Assembly: GCF_015278315.1 (NCBI RefSeq)
Contig: NZ_JADIJE010000008.1
Span: 62,001 to 126,000, forward strand
DNA: 64,000 nt
Source of the DNA: Microbacterium ureisolvens
GTDB lineage: Bacteria > Actinomycetota > Actinomycetes > Actinomycetales > Microbacteriaceae
Direction: 5' to 3'
Under the pieces are notes generated by a model, which worked only from the letters and a program-made list of their open reading frames with translations, searched no databases and had not been told where the DNA came from. The translations under genes and the position numbers were made by a program. Of the stretch, positions 25,751 to 33,891 are shown one piece after another. The stretch's first letter is position 1. Each line of letters begins with the position of its first letter.

Positions 25751-26722
25751 ATGACCGCCGCCGCGGCGTCGTGGCGCTTCGACGCGATCGGCACGGGCTG
25801 GGAGGTCGTCACCGAGCGACCCCTGCCCGCGCCGGTCCGCGCCACGGTGACGGCCCGGATCGATGCGTTCGACCGGGACTGGTCGCGGTTCCGGACCGAC
25901 TCCGCGGTGAGCGCGCTCGCGCGCGGGGGCGGCTCGATCGCCGCGCCCGTGGACGCCGTCGCCATGCTCGACGCTCTCGCCGCACTCTCGGCAGCGACCG
26001 GGGGAGCGGTCAACCCGCTCGTGGGCGACTCGCTCGACGCGCTCGGCTACGGCGTGGACTACTCGTTGCGCAGCGGCCGGCCCGTTCCGGCCCCCGGCGA
26101 CTGGATCGAGCGCCTGAGCTGGCGCGACGGTCGCCTCGCCCTGCGCGAGCTCGCCACCGTCGACGTCGGTGCGCTCGGGAAGGGCCGGCTCGTCGACCTC
26201 GTGCTCGAGATCGTCGGCAGCTCCGTGGACGGCGACGTGACGGTCGACGCGAGCGGCGACCTCGCGGTCCGAGGGCGTCCGCAGCGCATCGGGCTGGAGC
26301 ATCCGTACGACGCCCGCCGCGCCATCGGGGTGTGGGAGGTGACGGATGCCGCGCTCTGCGCCTCCGCCGTCAACCGGCGCGCATGGCCGTCGGCGACGGG
26401 GGAGACGCTGCATCACGTGCTCGACGCCCGCACCGGGCAGCCGGTGCGCACGATCGCGGCGACCTGGGCCGTCGCGCCGGAGGCGATGATGGCCGACGCG
26501 ATCGCCACGGCGCTGTTCTTCGACGGCGGGCCGCGCCTCGCCCACCAGTGGGGAGTCGAGTGGGTGCGCATGACCACGGACGGCCGCGTCGAGTGGTCGC
26601 CGGGATGTCACGCCGATCTGTTCGTGCGAACCGATGCCGGCGCCCGCACCGCACCGGCTTCGCGACCGACCGGCGGCCCGCGGACCGTGGCGGGTCCTCG
26701 ACCGAATAGCCTGGAACGGTGA
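25751..26722 (+). CDS. apbE: FAD:protein FMN transferase
   Basis: Attaches FMN covalently to Thr/Ser of exported flavoproteins; the obvious client is the lipoprotein encoded 2 nt upstream. The 323-residue protein has the ApbE features VDVGALGKGRLVD, DASGDLAVRG, HHVLDARTGQPV and the Mg-binding AMMADAIATALFF. No clear export signal is visible, unlike many ApbE lipoproteins, so its location is uncertain. A 40-residue Pro/Arg/Thr-rich C-terminal tail is unusual. The stop overlaps the MOSC start. Confidence 0.92.
   Translation: MTAAAASWRFDAIGTGWEVVTERPLPAPVRATVTARIDAFDRDWSRFRTDSAVSALARGGGSIAAPVDAVAMLDALAALSAATGGAVNPLVGDSLDALGYGVDYSLRSGRPVPAPGDWIERLSWRDGRLALRELATVDVGALGKGRLVDLVLEIVGSSVDGDVTVDASGDLAVRGRPQRIGLEHPYDARRAIGVWEVTDAALCASAVNRRAWPSATGETLHHVLDARTGQPVRTIAATWAVAPEAMMADAIATALFFDGGPRLAHQWGVEWVRMTTDGRVEWSPGCHADLFVRTDAGARTAPASRPTGGPRTVAGPRPNSLER
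26707..26718 (+). promoter_or_regulatory. Internal leaderless -10 box before the MOSC gene
   Basis: TAGCCT (26707-26712), 6 nt, then GTG 26719. It lies within the apbE 3' end, so the MOSC and RnfD-FNR genes may have a second promoter. Confidence 0.5.
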
Positions 26723-27273
26723 CCGAGCCCCTCCCCGGACACGTCGTCGCGGTCGCCCGTGACGACGCGCATCGCTTCAGCAAGCCGACGCGCGAGAGCA
26801 TCACCCTGATCGCCGGCCTCGGCGTCGAGGGCGATGCGCACGCCGGCGCCACCGTCCAGCACCTCTCCCGCATCCGGCGCGACCCCACGACGCCGAACCT
26901 GCGCCAGGTGCACCTGATCCATGCCGAGCTCTTCGACGACGTCGCCGCCCGCGGCCACGAGGTGGCCCCCGGCGCCCTCGGCGAGAACATCACGACCTCC
27001 GGCATCGATCTGCTCGCCCTGCCGCGAGGAGCCCGACTCGAGGTCGGGGACGAGGCCGTGGTCGAGATCACGGGCCTGCGCAATCCCTGCGCGCAGATCA
27101 ACGGCATCTCGGAAGGACTCATGAAGGAGCTGGTCTACGTCGACGAGGCGGGCGACACCGTGCGCCTGGCGGGCGTCATGTCGGTCGTCCTGCGCGGCGG
27201 CGTCGTCCGCCCGGGTGACGGCATCCGCGTCATTCTGCCTGCGGGCACTCCCGAGCCCCTGCAGCCGGTGTGA
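26719..27273 (+). CDS. MOSC domain protein
   Basis: A 184-residue beta-barrel protein of the molybdenum-cofactor sulfurase C-terminal family. The conserved Cys is present in TGLRNPCAQI, together with LGENITTSGIDL and the VLRGGVVRPGDGI end. Stand-alone MOSC proteins include YiiM-type proteins acting on hydroxylaminopurine and amidoxime-reducing proteins; the role here is unknown. It overlaps apbE by 4 nt and is followed after 4 nt by the RnfD-FNR fusion, so it sits inside the electron-transfer cluster. Confidence 0.88.
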   Translation: MTEPLPGHVVAVARDDAHRFSKPTRESITLIAGLGVEGDAHAGATVQHLSRIRRDPTTPNLRQVHLIHAELFDDVAARGHEVAPGALGENITTSGIDLLALPRGARLEVGDEAVVEITGLRNPCAQINGISEGLMKELVYVDEAGDTVRLAGVMSVVLRGGVVRPGDGIRVILPAGTPEPLQPV

Positions 27274-27277
27274 TCCG

Positions 27278-28840
27278 ATGGGCACCCTCACCGCTGTATG
27301 GAACCGCGTCTTCGCGGTGCTCGGCCGCATGTCGATGTACCGCCTCGTCTACCTGGCGCTCGCCGCGCTAGCCGTCGTCGCGCTGCTGCTGTCGTTCTTC
27401 GGCCTCGTCGGCCCGGGTCCGCTGGAGCTGGTCGTCACCCTCCTGGTGCTGGCCGCCGTCTGCGTGGGGGTGGATGCCGCGGCCCAGCGGGTGATGCACC
27501 TGCCCTGGCGCCTGGAATCCTCGCTCATCACCGCGCACATCCTGCTCTTCGTCCTGCGACCGACCCTCGACCTCGTCGGCCTCGCGGGGATCGCACTCGC
27601 TGCGGCCGTCGCATCGCTGTCGAAGTACGTGCTCGCCTGGCGCGGCCGCCACATCTTCAACCCCGCCGCCGTCGGTGCGACGGTCGTCACGCTGCTCAGC
27701 CTGGTGTGGCCGGGACTCGGGTCGTCGGCGTGGTGGGTGGGCACGCCGGCGCTCGCCGCGCCGGTCATCGTGCTCGGCCTCGCGGTGCTCGTGCGCACCG
27801 AGAAGCTGCGGGTGGTGGCGGTGTTCCTCGTCATCGCCGTCGGCGTCGCCGTCTTCCGCACGGCGGCGCAGTATCAGGCGGCCGGGCTCGAGGTCGAGGT
27901 CCTCGACATGCTGTGGCCCATCCTGTGGTCCTCGCCGTTCCTGTTCCTCGGCGCCTTCATGCTGTCGGAGCCGCTCACGCTGCCCCCGCGCCGCTGGCAG
28001 CAGCTCACCGTCGCGGCCGTCGTCGGCGTGCTGGCGGGCTGGCCGCTGCCGATCGGCGACATCACCCTCGGTCAGGAGCGCGCGCTACTGGTGGGCAACC
28101 TCATCGCTTTCGCGTTCGCCGTGCGCACGGCGGTGCGGCTGACGCTCGTGTCGCGCGCCGAACCCACGCCGACGGTCGAGGAGCTGACCTTCCGCGTGCA
28201 CGACCGCCTCGCATTCCTGCCGGGTCAGTACCTGGAGCTCGAGGTGCCGCACCGGCACCCCGACGCCCGCGGGACGCGGCGCGAGTTCAGCATCGCCTCC
28301 GCCCCCGAGGATCTGCCGCTGCTCAAGGTGGCGTTCAAGGACGGCAAGAGCACGAAGCCGCTGAGCTCGTACAAGAAGGCGCTGGCGCAGGTCGCGCCCG
28401 GCGACGACCTGGCCATCACGGGCGTGTGGGGCGACTTCCTGCTGCCCAAGCGCGACGCCGCTCCGATCCTGATGGTTGCCGCCGGCATCGGCGTGACGCC
28501 GTTCGTGTCGCAGCTGCGGCACGTCCGGGCGGCGGGGCTGGATCGCGACATCGTGCTGGTCTACGTGGCGTCGGATGCCTCGGAGCTGGCGTTCCGCGAC
28601 GAGATCGAGGCGTCCGGCGCCCACGTCGTCGTCTTCACGCGCGACCGCCCTGCCCATCTGCCGGAGCACTGGCAGTGGGCGCGGGGCGTGCGCCTGGATG
28701 CGGACGGCCTCCTGCGCGTCGTGCCCGACATCGGCTCGCGCCACGCGTACATCTCGGGGCCTGCCGGCCTCATCGCCGAGCTCGCGCCGGCGCTGGAGCG
28801 CGCCCGCTCGATCACCACCGACGCCTTCAGCGGCTACTGA
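27278..28840 (+). CDS. RnfD/NqrB-like membrane domain fused to FAD/NAD(P) oxidoreductase
   Basis: A 520-residue fusion. Residues 1 to about 290 hold around nine membrane segments with the RnfD/NqrB-type motif GRHIFNPAAVGAT (123-135). Residues about 300-520 form a ferredoxin-NADP-reductase-like module with FAD motif RREFSIASAP, then AAGIGVTPFVSQL for NAD(P). A typical SGAT flavinylation motif is not visible in the membrane part. The inferred path is NAD(P)H to FAD, across the membrane, to the FMN lipoprotein. Start ATG 27278 is 4 nt after the MOSC stop. Confidence 0.85.
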   Translation: MGTLTAVWNRVFAVLGRMSMYRLVYLALAALAVVALLLSFFGLVGPGPLELVVTLLVLAAVCVGVDAAAQRVMHLPWRLESSLITAHILLFVLRPTLDLVGLAGIALAAAVASLSKYVLAWRGRHIFNPAAVGATVVTLLSLVWPGLGSSAWWVGTPALAAPVIVLGLAVLVRTEKLRVVAVFLVIAVGVAVFRTAAQYQAAGLEVEVLDMLWPILWSSPFLFLGAFMLSEPLTLPPRRWQQLTVAAVVGVLAGWPLPIGDITLGQERALLVGNLIAFAFAVRTAVRLTLVSRAEPTPTVEELTFRVHDRLAFLPGQYLELEVPHRHPDARGTRREFSIASAPEDLPLLKVAFKDGKSTKPLSSYKKALAQVAPGDDLAITGVWGDFLLPKRDAAPILMVAAGIGVTPFVSQLRHVRAAGLDRDIVLVYVASDASELAFRDEIEASGAHVVVFTRDRPAHLPEHWQWARGVRLDADGLLRVVPDIGSRHAYISGPAGLIAELAPALERARSITTDAFSGY

Positions 28841-28925
28841 GCCCGTGTGCTCCGCCGCGCCCGCGGCACGTGCGCTCCGTCCGCCCACGGCCCGCGGCCC
28901 GTGGCCCGATGAAGCCCGATGAAGC

Positions 28926-28998
28926 CCGCGAGAGTACAGCTGGTCGCCGAGATCCGGGTTGGTTCCCGCCCCCTCGTCGACCAGCAGTACTCTCGCGG
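28926..28998. other. 73-nt long hairpin between convergent genes
   Basis: Arms CGCGAGAGTACAGCTGGTCG (28927-28946) and CGACCAGCAGTACTCTCGCG (28978-28997) pair with one mismatch. The interior continues with CGAG/CTCG and CGGG/CCCG, closing on a TTGGTT loop. It lies between the RnfD-FNR fusion and the convergent histidine kinase gene. No T-run follows. It could be a bidirectional terminator, a structured RNA or a mobile palindrome. Confidence 0.8.
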
Positions 28999-29014
28999 AG
29001 AAGGTGACGGGTGG

Positions 29015-30607
29015 TCAGGCGGGGGTGACCGGGTCGGCCGGACGGGCGGGGAGGCGCACCTCGAAGGTGGTGTCTCCCGGTGCGCTCGTGACACGGATGC
29101 TGCCGCCGTGGGCATCGACGATGGCTCGGGCGATCGAGAGGCCGAGGCCGGTGCCGCCGGTCTGACGCGCGCGCGAGCGGTCGCCGCGCGAGAAGCGCTC
29201 GAAGAGCTCGTCCGTGATCGCCGGATCTATGCCGGGGCCGTCGTCGTGCACGCGCAGCACCGCGTCGCGGCCGTTGCGGGTGACGCTGACCGTGACCGTC
29301 GTGCCGGCCGGGGTGTGCGTGCGCGCGTTGGCGAGGAGGTTCGCCGCCACCTGGTGCAGGCGCCCGGCATCGCCGGCGATGAGCACCGGCTCGTCGCCGA
29401 CCTCGAGCACCCACTCGTGGTCGGGGCCGGTGGGTGTGACGTCGCCGACCGCGTCGATCGCCAGGCGCGTCAGGTCGACGGTGCCGTAGACGAGCTCCTG
29501 CCCCTCGTCGAGCCTTGCGAGCAGCAGCAGATCCTCGACGAGCGAGGTCATGCGCAGCGACTGCGCCTGGATGCGCTCGAGCGATGCCTCGGTCGTCTCC
29601 AGTGTCATGGCCTCCGGTCCGCGTGCCTCACGGGGCGCGCGCCCGAGCGCCTTGAGCGAGAGCTCGGAGTACCCGCGGATCGACGCGAGCGGGGTGCGCA
29701 GCTCGTGGCTGGCGTCGGCGACGAAGGCGCGCATGCGCTCCTCGTTGCGCTGGCGGGCGCTGAGCGACTCGTCCACGTGGTCCAGCAGTGTGTTGAGCGC
29801 GGCGCCCACACGGCCGACCTCGGTGCGCGGGTCCGACTCGCGCACCGGGACGCGCTCGGCGATCGAGACCTCGCCCTGGGCGAGCTGCTGGGCAGACACG
29901 CGGGCCGCGGTGTCGGCCACGGCACGCAGCGGTGCGAGCCCGCGGCGGATCGTCCACGCGGTCGCGACGGCCAGCAGGATCAGACCACCCGCGGTGAGCA
30001 GGCCGATGGTCGTCAGCATGCGGGTGAGCGTGTCGCTGATCCCCGCTCGCGACAGACCGACGATCGCGTACGCGTTTCCGAGTGCGACCGGTTCGATCCG
30101 GTAGGTGCCGAGGTCGTCGATCGTCACCACGAGCTGACCCCGCTGCTCTTCGACGCTCGCGACGATCCCGCTGATCTGCGCGTCGGTGAGAGCCACGATG
30201 TCGCCGTCCGAGTCGACGACCGCGGCCGTCGGCCGGCCCGGGGTGGACTCGACCGCGAGAAAGTACCCGGGTCGCGCCGGCTGCTGTTGCTGGAGGATCT
30301 GCTCGGCGGAGAGACCTGTGGCGATCGGACCACGCAAGAACTCGACGCTCTGGCGCGCGGCCTTCACCTCGTTGTCGAGCTGGGTTTCGAGGACCTGTCC
30401 GAGGATGGCGCTCGTCGCGACCGCGACCAGCACCATGATGAACGACGTGATCCCGACCACGGTGACGATGAGCTTGCGCTGCAGCGTCCACGGCGCGCGC
30501 CGGGGGAGCTCCTCGTCGTTCGTGGCGTCCGCGGGCCCGGCGGCGTCGGACGTCTCGCCCGGCGCGGTCGCGCGGGTCGCGGCATCCGTCATCTTCTCTA
30601 CCGTCAT
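29015..30607 (-). CDS. Sensor histidine kinase
   Basis: A 530-residue membrane kinase. A 40-residue Ala/Asp/Glu-rich cytoplasmic N-terminus is followed by TM1 (about 46-70), an extracytoplasmic sensor region (about 71-195), TM2 (about 199-220), HAMP, the dimerisation/phosphoacceptor box DASHELRTPLASIRGY with His301, and an HATPase domain with NLLANARTHTPAG, DDGPGID and GGTGLGLSIA. The ATG at 30607 overlaps the regulator stop (ATGA). The likely job, from the divergent transporter, is sensing an envelope stress or an exported compound. Confidence 0.93.
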   Translation of the reverse strand: MTVEKMTDAATRATAPGETSDAAGPADATNDEELPRRAPWTLQRKLIVTVVGITSFIMVLVAVATSAILGQVLETQLDNEVKAARQSVEFLRGPIATGLSAEQILQQQQPARPGYFLAVESTPGRPTAAVVDSDGDIVALTDAQISGIVASVEEQRGQLVVTIDDLGTYRIEPVALGNAYAIVGLSRAGISDTLTRMLTTIGLLTAGGLILLAVATAWTIRRGLAPLRAVADTAARVSAQQLAQGEVSIAERVPVRESDPRTEVGRVGAALNTLLDHVDESLSARQRNEERMRAFVADASHELRTPLASIRGYSELSLKALGRAPREARGPEAMTLETTEASLERIQAQSLRMTSLVEDLLLLARLDEGQELVYGTVDLTRLAIDAVGDVTPTGPDHEWVLEVGDEPVLIAGDAGRLHQVAANLLANARTHTPAGTTVTVSVTRNGRDAVLRVHDDGPGIDPAITDELFERFSRGDRSRARQTGGTGLGLSIARAIVDAHGGSIRVTSAPGDTTFEVRLPARPADPVTPA

Positions 30608-31332
30608 TGCGGAGCCTTGATCATGTAGCCGACGCCGCGCACCGTGTGGATCAGGGGCTCGTGGCCGGCGTCGATCTTCTTGCGGAGGTACGAGATGTAC
30701 AGCTCGACGACGCTCGACCGGCCGCCGAAGTCGTAGTTCCACACGCGGTCGAGGATCTGCGCCTTCGACACGACGCGGCGCTGGTTGCGCATGAGGTAGC
30801 GCAGCAGCTCGAACTCCGTCGCGGTGAGGTCGATCTCGGTGCCGGAGCGCTCGACCTCGTGGCTGTCCTCGTTGAGGGTGAGGTCGCCGACGCGGAGGAT
30901 CGGCTCGGCGCCCGCGGCGTGCGCGGTGCCGGCCCGGCGCATGAGCCCGCGCAGCCGCGCGACGACCTCTTCGAGGCTGAAGGGCTTGGTGACGTAGTCG
31001 TCGCCGCCCGCGGTGAGCCCGGCGACGCGGTCGCTGACGGCGTCCTTCGCGGTGAGGAACAGCACCGGCACGTCGTCGCCGGCTTGGCGCAGCCGCTGCA
31101 GCACCGCCATGCCGTCGAGATCGGGCATCATCACATCCAGCACCATGGCGTCGGGCTCGAACTCGCGCGCCGACTGCAGCGCCTCGAAGCCCGACCCCGC
31201 GGTGCGCACCTCCCAGCCCTCCATGCGCAGCGCCATCGACAGCAGGTCGGTGAGCATCTGCTCGTCGTCGACCACGAGAACGCGGAGGTTCGAGCCGTCG
31301 GGACGCAGCAGGGCGGGTGCGGGGTTCGTCAT
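30604..31332 (-). CDS. OmpR/PhoB-family response regulator
   Basis: A 242-residue partner of the kinase. The receiver domain has VVDDEQ, phospho-acceptor Asp66 in MVLDVMMPD, and LTAKD and VTKPFS switch residues; the C-terminal winged helix ends SVVELYISYLRKKID then HTVRGVGYMI. CACAAT (31339-31344, minus strand) lies 6 nt from the ATG. Three CATAG repeats at 11-12 bp steps lie just upstream, in place of a -35 element, which suggests positive autoregulation. Confidence 0.94.
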   Translation of the reverse strand: MTNPAPALLRPDGSNLRVLVVDDEQMLTDLLSMALRMEGWEVRTAGSGFEALQSAREFEPDAMVLDVMMPDLDGMAVLQRLRQAGDDVPVLFLTAKDAVSDRVAGLTAGGDDYVTKPFSLEEVVARLRGLMRRAGTAHAAGAEPILRVGDLTLNEDSHEVERSGTEIDLTATEFELLRYLMRNQRRVVSKAQILDRVWNYDFGGRSSVVELYISYLRKKIDAGHEPLIHTVRGVGYMIKAPQ

Positions 31333-31338
31333 GGGTCC

Positions 31339-31381
31339 ATTGTGGACGCCTTGCTATGTGCTTCCTATGGAGCCCGCTATG
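31339..31381 (-). promoter_or_regulatory. Response regulator promoter with direct CATAG repeats
   Basis: On the minus strand: CATAG (31381-31377), CATAG (31369-31365), CATAG (31358-31354), then CACAAT (31344-31339) and 6 nt to the ATG. The 11-12 bp phasing is typical for tandem binding of OmpR/PhoB-family dimers. Confidence 0.65.
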
Positions 31382-31510
31382 TGCGGGCTGTGAAATCGGC
31401 GCTCCGGCCCATTCCGAATCGCTCACTTCGCGGTCCTGACCGCTGACGAACGGCAGTGTGCGCGATTCGAAGGAACGGGGACGGATGCCGGGGCTCGCGG
31501 CATCCCGTTT

Positions 31511-31526
31511 CATACGGTCTCCATAG
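31511..31526 (+). promoter_or_regulatory. Matching response-regulator site before the ABC transporter
   Basis: CATAC-N6-CATAG on the plus strand, the same words and 11-bp spacing as before the regulator gene and in the same orientation relative to the transporter genes. A -10-like TAGCGT follows at 31559-31564. Confidence 0.55.
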
Positions 31527-31604
31527 CTCGTTCCGGCGCTTCGCATGAGAGCGCTTCTTAGCGTCTGAGCGACGGCCGGCGCAGCGCCCGCCAGGAGGAG
31601 ACCC

Positions 31605-33089
31605 ATGTACATGACCTATCTGCGGCGGGAGCTGGCCGGCCGCAAGAAGCAGACGATCATCGTGGCCGCCGGCCTCGCGATCGCGATCGCGCTCGTGATG
31701 ATCGTCAACGCGCTCGCCGCGGGCGTGAGCGCGGCCCAGGCGCAGGCGCTGGAGTCGGTGTACGGTGTCGGCACCGACCTCACGGTGACCGGCGCACAGG
31801 CCGAGCCGGGCGAAGGGGGCCCCGCGCGCTTCGACTTCGGGGAGGACGGCGGGTCGACCGCCGCCGACGGCACCACCGAGCTCAGCCAGTCGCGGCTCGT
31901 GACCGAGCCGATGCGCTCGACCCTCGACGCCGCCACGCTCGACACCGTGACCGGCGTCGAGGGCGTGGGCGCGGCGTCCGCCGCTCTCAGCCTCACCAAC
32001 ATGACCTTCTCGGGTGAACTCCCGCAGCGGCAGGGCGACACCGGCGAGTCCGGCACGGCGACGCCGGGCGAGCCGCCCGCGCAGGGCGACGTCGGCGGGG
32101 GCGGCGGCTTCGGCGGCGGCTCGTTCGGCGTCGACTCGTTCACGGTGCTGGGCATCGACCCGTCGGCGGACGCCGTCGGTCCGCTCTCGGCGGTCGCCGT
32201 CTCGGACGGACGCGGGCTCCAGGCGTCGGACGAAGGCGAGTACGTCGCGGCGCTCGACGCGACCTACGCGACGAGCGCCGACCTCGGCGTCGGCGACACG
32301 ATCGACGTGGGCGGCCAGGTGTTCGAGGTCGTCGGCATCGTCGCCTCGACGTCCGACGAGGCCGACACCGCGTCGAACGTCTACGTCCCGCTGGACGTCG
32401 CGCAGGAGCTCTCGGGTGCCGGCGAGGTCATCTCGACCGTCTACGTGCAGGCGGACTCGTCCGACGCCATCGCCTCGGTGCAGGCGGCGCTGCAGGAGGA
32501 GCTCCCGGACGCCACGGTGAGCTCGCAGGCCGACCTCGCCTCGACGGTCTCGGGATCGCTGTCGAGCGCTTCGGCCCTGATCACCAACCTGGGCACCTGG
32601 CTCTCGCTCATCGTGCTCGCCGTCGCACTCGTGCTCGCGGTGCTGTTCACGATCTCGGGAGTCTCCCGCCGCACCCGCGAGTTCGGCACGCTGAAGGCCA
32701 TCGGCTGGTCCGACGGGCGGGTGGTCGGCCAGGTGGCCGGCGAGTCCGTCGCGCAGAGCGCGATCGGCGGAGCGGCAGGCCTCATCATCGGGTTCGCCGG
32801 CATCGCCCTGATCAACCTCATCTCGCCGACGATCTCGACGGCGCCGTCGGCGGAGAGTTTCGGACCCGGCGGCGGTCAGGGAGGCCCGACGGGCGGCGGT
32901 GGAGGCGCCTTCGGCGACGCCATGATGCAGTCCGCGGGCAGCGACATCGTCCTCACCGCGCCGGTCACGCTGTGGGTCGTCCTCGCGGCGGTCGGCATCG
33001 CAGTGCTCGGCGGTCTCGTCGCGGGTGCCTTCGGCGGCTGGCGCGCGGCACGGCTCAGCCCGGCCGAGGCCCTCCGATCGGTCGGCTGA
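31605..33089 (+). CDS. MacB/FtsX-like ABC transporter permease
   Basis: A 494-residue membrane component. TM1 lies near residues 17-40, then a large extracytoplasmic region (about 45-320) with Gly-rich and acidic low-complexity stretches, then three C-terminal membrane segments with FtsX-type elements (SRRTREFGTLKAIGWSDGRV; GWRAARLSPAEALRSVG). Such proteins use mechanotransmission to export peptides, lipoproteins or toxins rather than simple channel transport. ATG 31605 follows AGGAGGAGA. It forms an operon with the ATPase and is probably controlled by the divergent two-component system. Confidence 0.9.
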   Translation: MYMTYLRRELAGRKKQTIIVAAGLAIAIALVMIVNALAAGVSAAQAQALESVYGVGTDLTVTGAQAEPGEGGPARFDFGEDGGSTAADGTTELSQSRLVTEPMRSTLDAATLDTVTGVEGVGAASAALSLTNMTFSGELPQRQGDTGESGTATPGEPPAQGDVGGGGGFGGGSFGVDSFTVLGIDPSADAVGPLSAVAVSDGRGLQASDEGEYVAALDATYATSADLGVGDTIDVGGQVFEVVGIVASTSDEADTASNVYVPLDVAQELSGAGEVISTVYVQADSSDAIASVQAALQEELPDATVSSQADLASTVSGSLSSASALITNLGTWLSLIVLAVALVLAVLFTISGVSRRTREFGTLKAIGWSDGRVVGQVAGESVAQSAIGGAAGLIIGFAGIALINLISPTISTAPSAESFGPGGGQGGPTGGGGGAFGDAMMQSAGSDIVLTAPVTLWVVLAAVGIAVLGGLVAGAFGGWRAARLSPAEALRSVG

Positions 33090-33154
33090 GGCATCCCGTG
33101 TCCGACTTCATCCCCACCGCACCCCGACCCACCTCACCGACGGGAGAGCACGGC

Positions 33155-33880
33155 ATGACCATGATCGACAGCGAGCCGGCGACGGATCCGGATGCCGCGC
33201 CCCGGGCGCAGTACCGACTCGAAGGCGTCACTCGCACCTACACCCAGAAGGGCCGGGTCGTGAAGGCGCTCGCAGGCGTGGACCTCACCATCGACGCCGG
33301 CGACTTCGTCACGATCCAGGGGCCGACCGGCGGTGGCAAGTCGACGCTCCTGCAGCTCCTCGGCGCCCTCGATCGGCCCAGCAGCGGATCCGTGCACCTG
33401 GGCGAGATCGACATCGCGACCGCGACGGGGCGCGAACTCGGCCGCATCCGCGCGCACGAGATCGGCTTCGTCTTCCAGGGCTTCAACCTCATCCCGACCC
33501 TCACCGCCCGCGAGAACGTCGACATGGCGCTCGAGCCGCTCGGACTGTCGAAGGACGAGCGGGTCGCGCGGGTCGCCGAGGCCCTCGCCCACGTGGGTCT
33601 CGCCGAGCGCGCCGATCATCGGCCGGGCGAGCTGTCGGGCGGTCAGCAGCAGCGCGTCGCGATCGCGCGGGCGATCGTCAAACGGCCACGGGTGCTCCTC
33701 GCCGACGAGCCGACGGGCAACCTCGACGAGAGCATGCGCGACGAGATCCTCGCGGTGCTGCAGACGCTCAATGATGACGGCCTCACGCTCATCGTCGTGA
33801 CCCACGACTCGGCCGTCGCGCGCCGCGCGCGGCGTCGCCTGCGCCTGGACAAGGGCACCGTGCGCGACGTCACGCGCTGA
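33155..33880 (+). CDS. ABC transporter ATPase, LolD/MacB type
   Basis: A 241-residue ATPase with Walker A GPTGGGKST, Q-loop VFQGFNLIPTLTARENV, signature LSGGQQQRVAIARA, Walker B VLLADEPTGNLD and the H-loop VVTHDS. ENV after the Q-loop is typical of the MacB/LolD group and matches the FtsX-like permease 65 nt upstream. ATG 33155 is chosen; a second ATG two codons on is possible. Antimicrobial-peptide export or resistance is a common role of such kinase-linked pairs but is inferred here. Confidence 0.92.
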   Translation: MTMIDSEPATDPDAAPRAQYRLEGVTRTYTQKGRVVKALAGVDLTIDAGDFVTIQGPTGGGKSTLLQLLGALDRPSSGSVHLGEIDIATATGRELGRIRAHEIGFVFQGFNLIPTLTARENVDMALEPLGLSKDERVARVAEALAHVGLAERADHRPGELSGGQQQRVAIARAIVKRPRVLLADEPTGNLDESMRDEILAVLQTLNDDGLTLIVVTHDSAVARRARRRLRLDKGTVRDVTR

Positions 33881-33891
33881 CGGTCCGGCCG

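Noticed and set aside
28841-29014. Short open frames between the FNR fusion and the histidine kinase
   Set aside because: They have no ribosome-binding site or -10 spacing and coincide with the long hairpin, which explains the sequence better.
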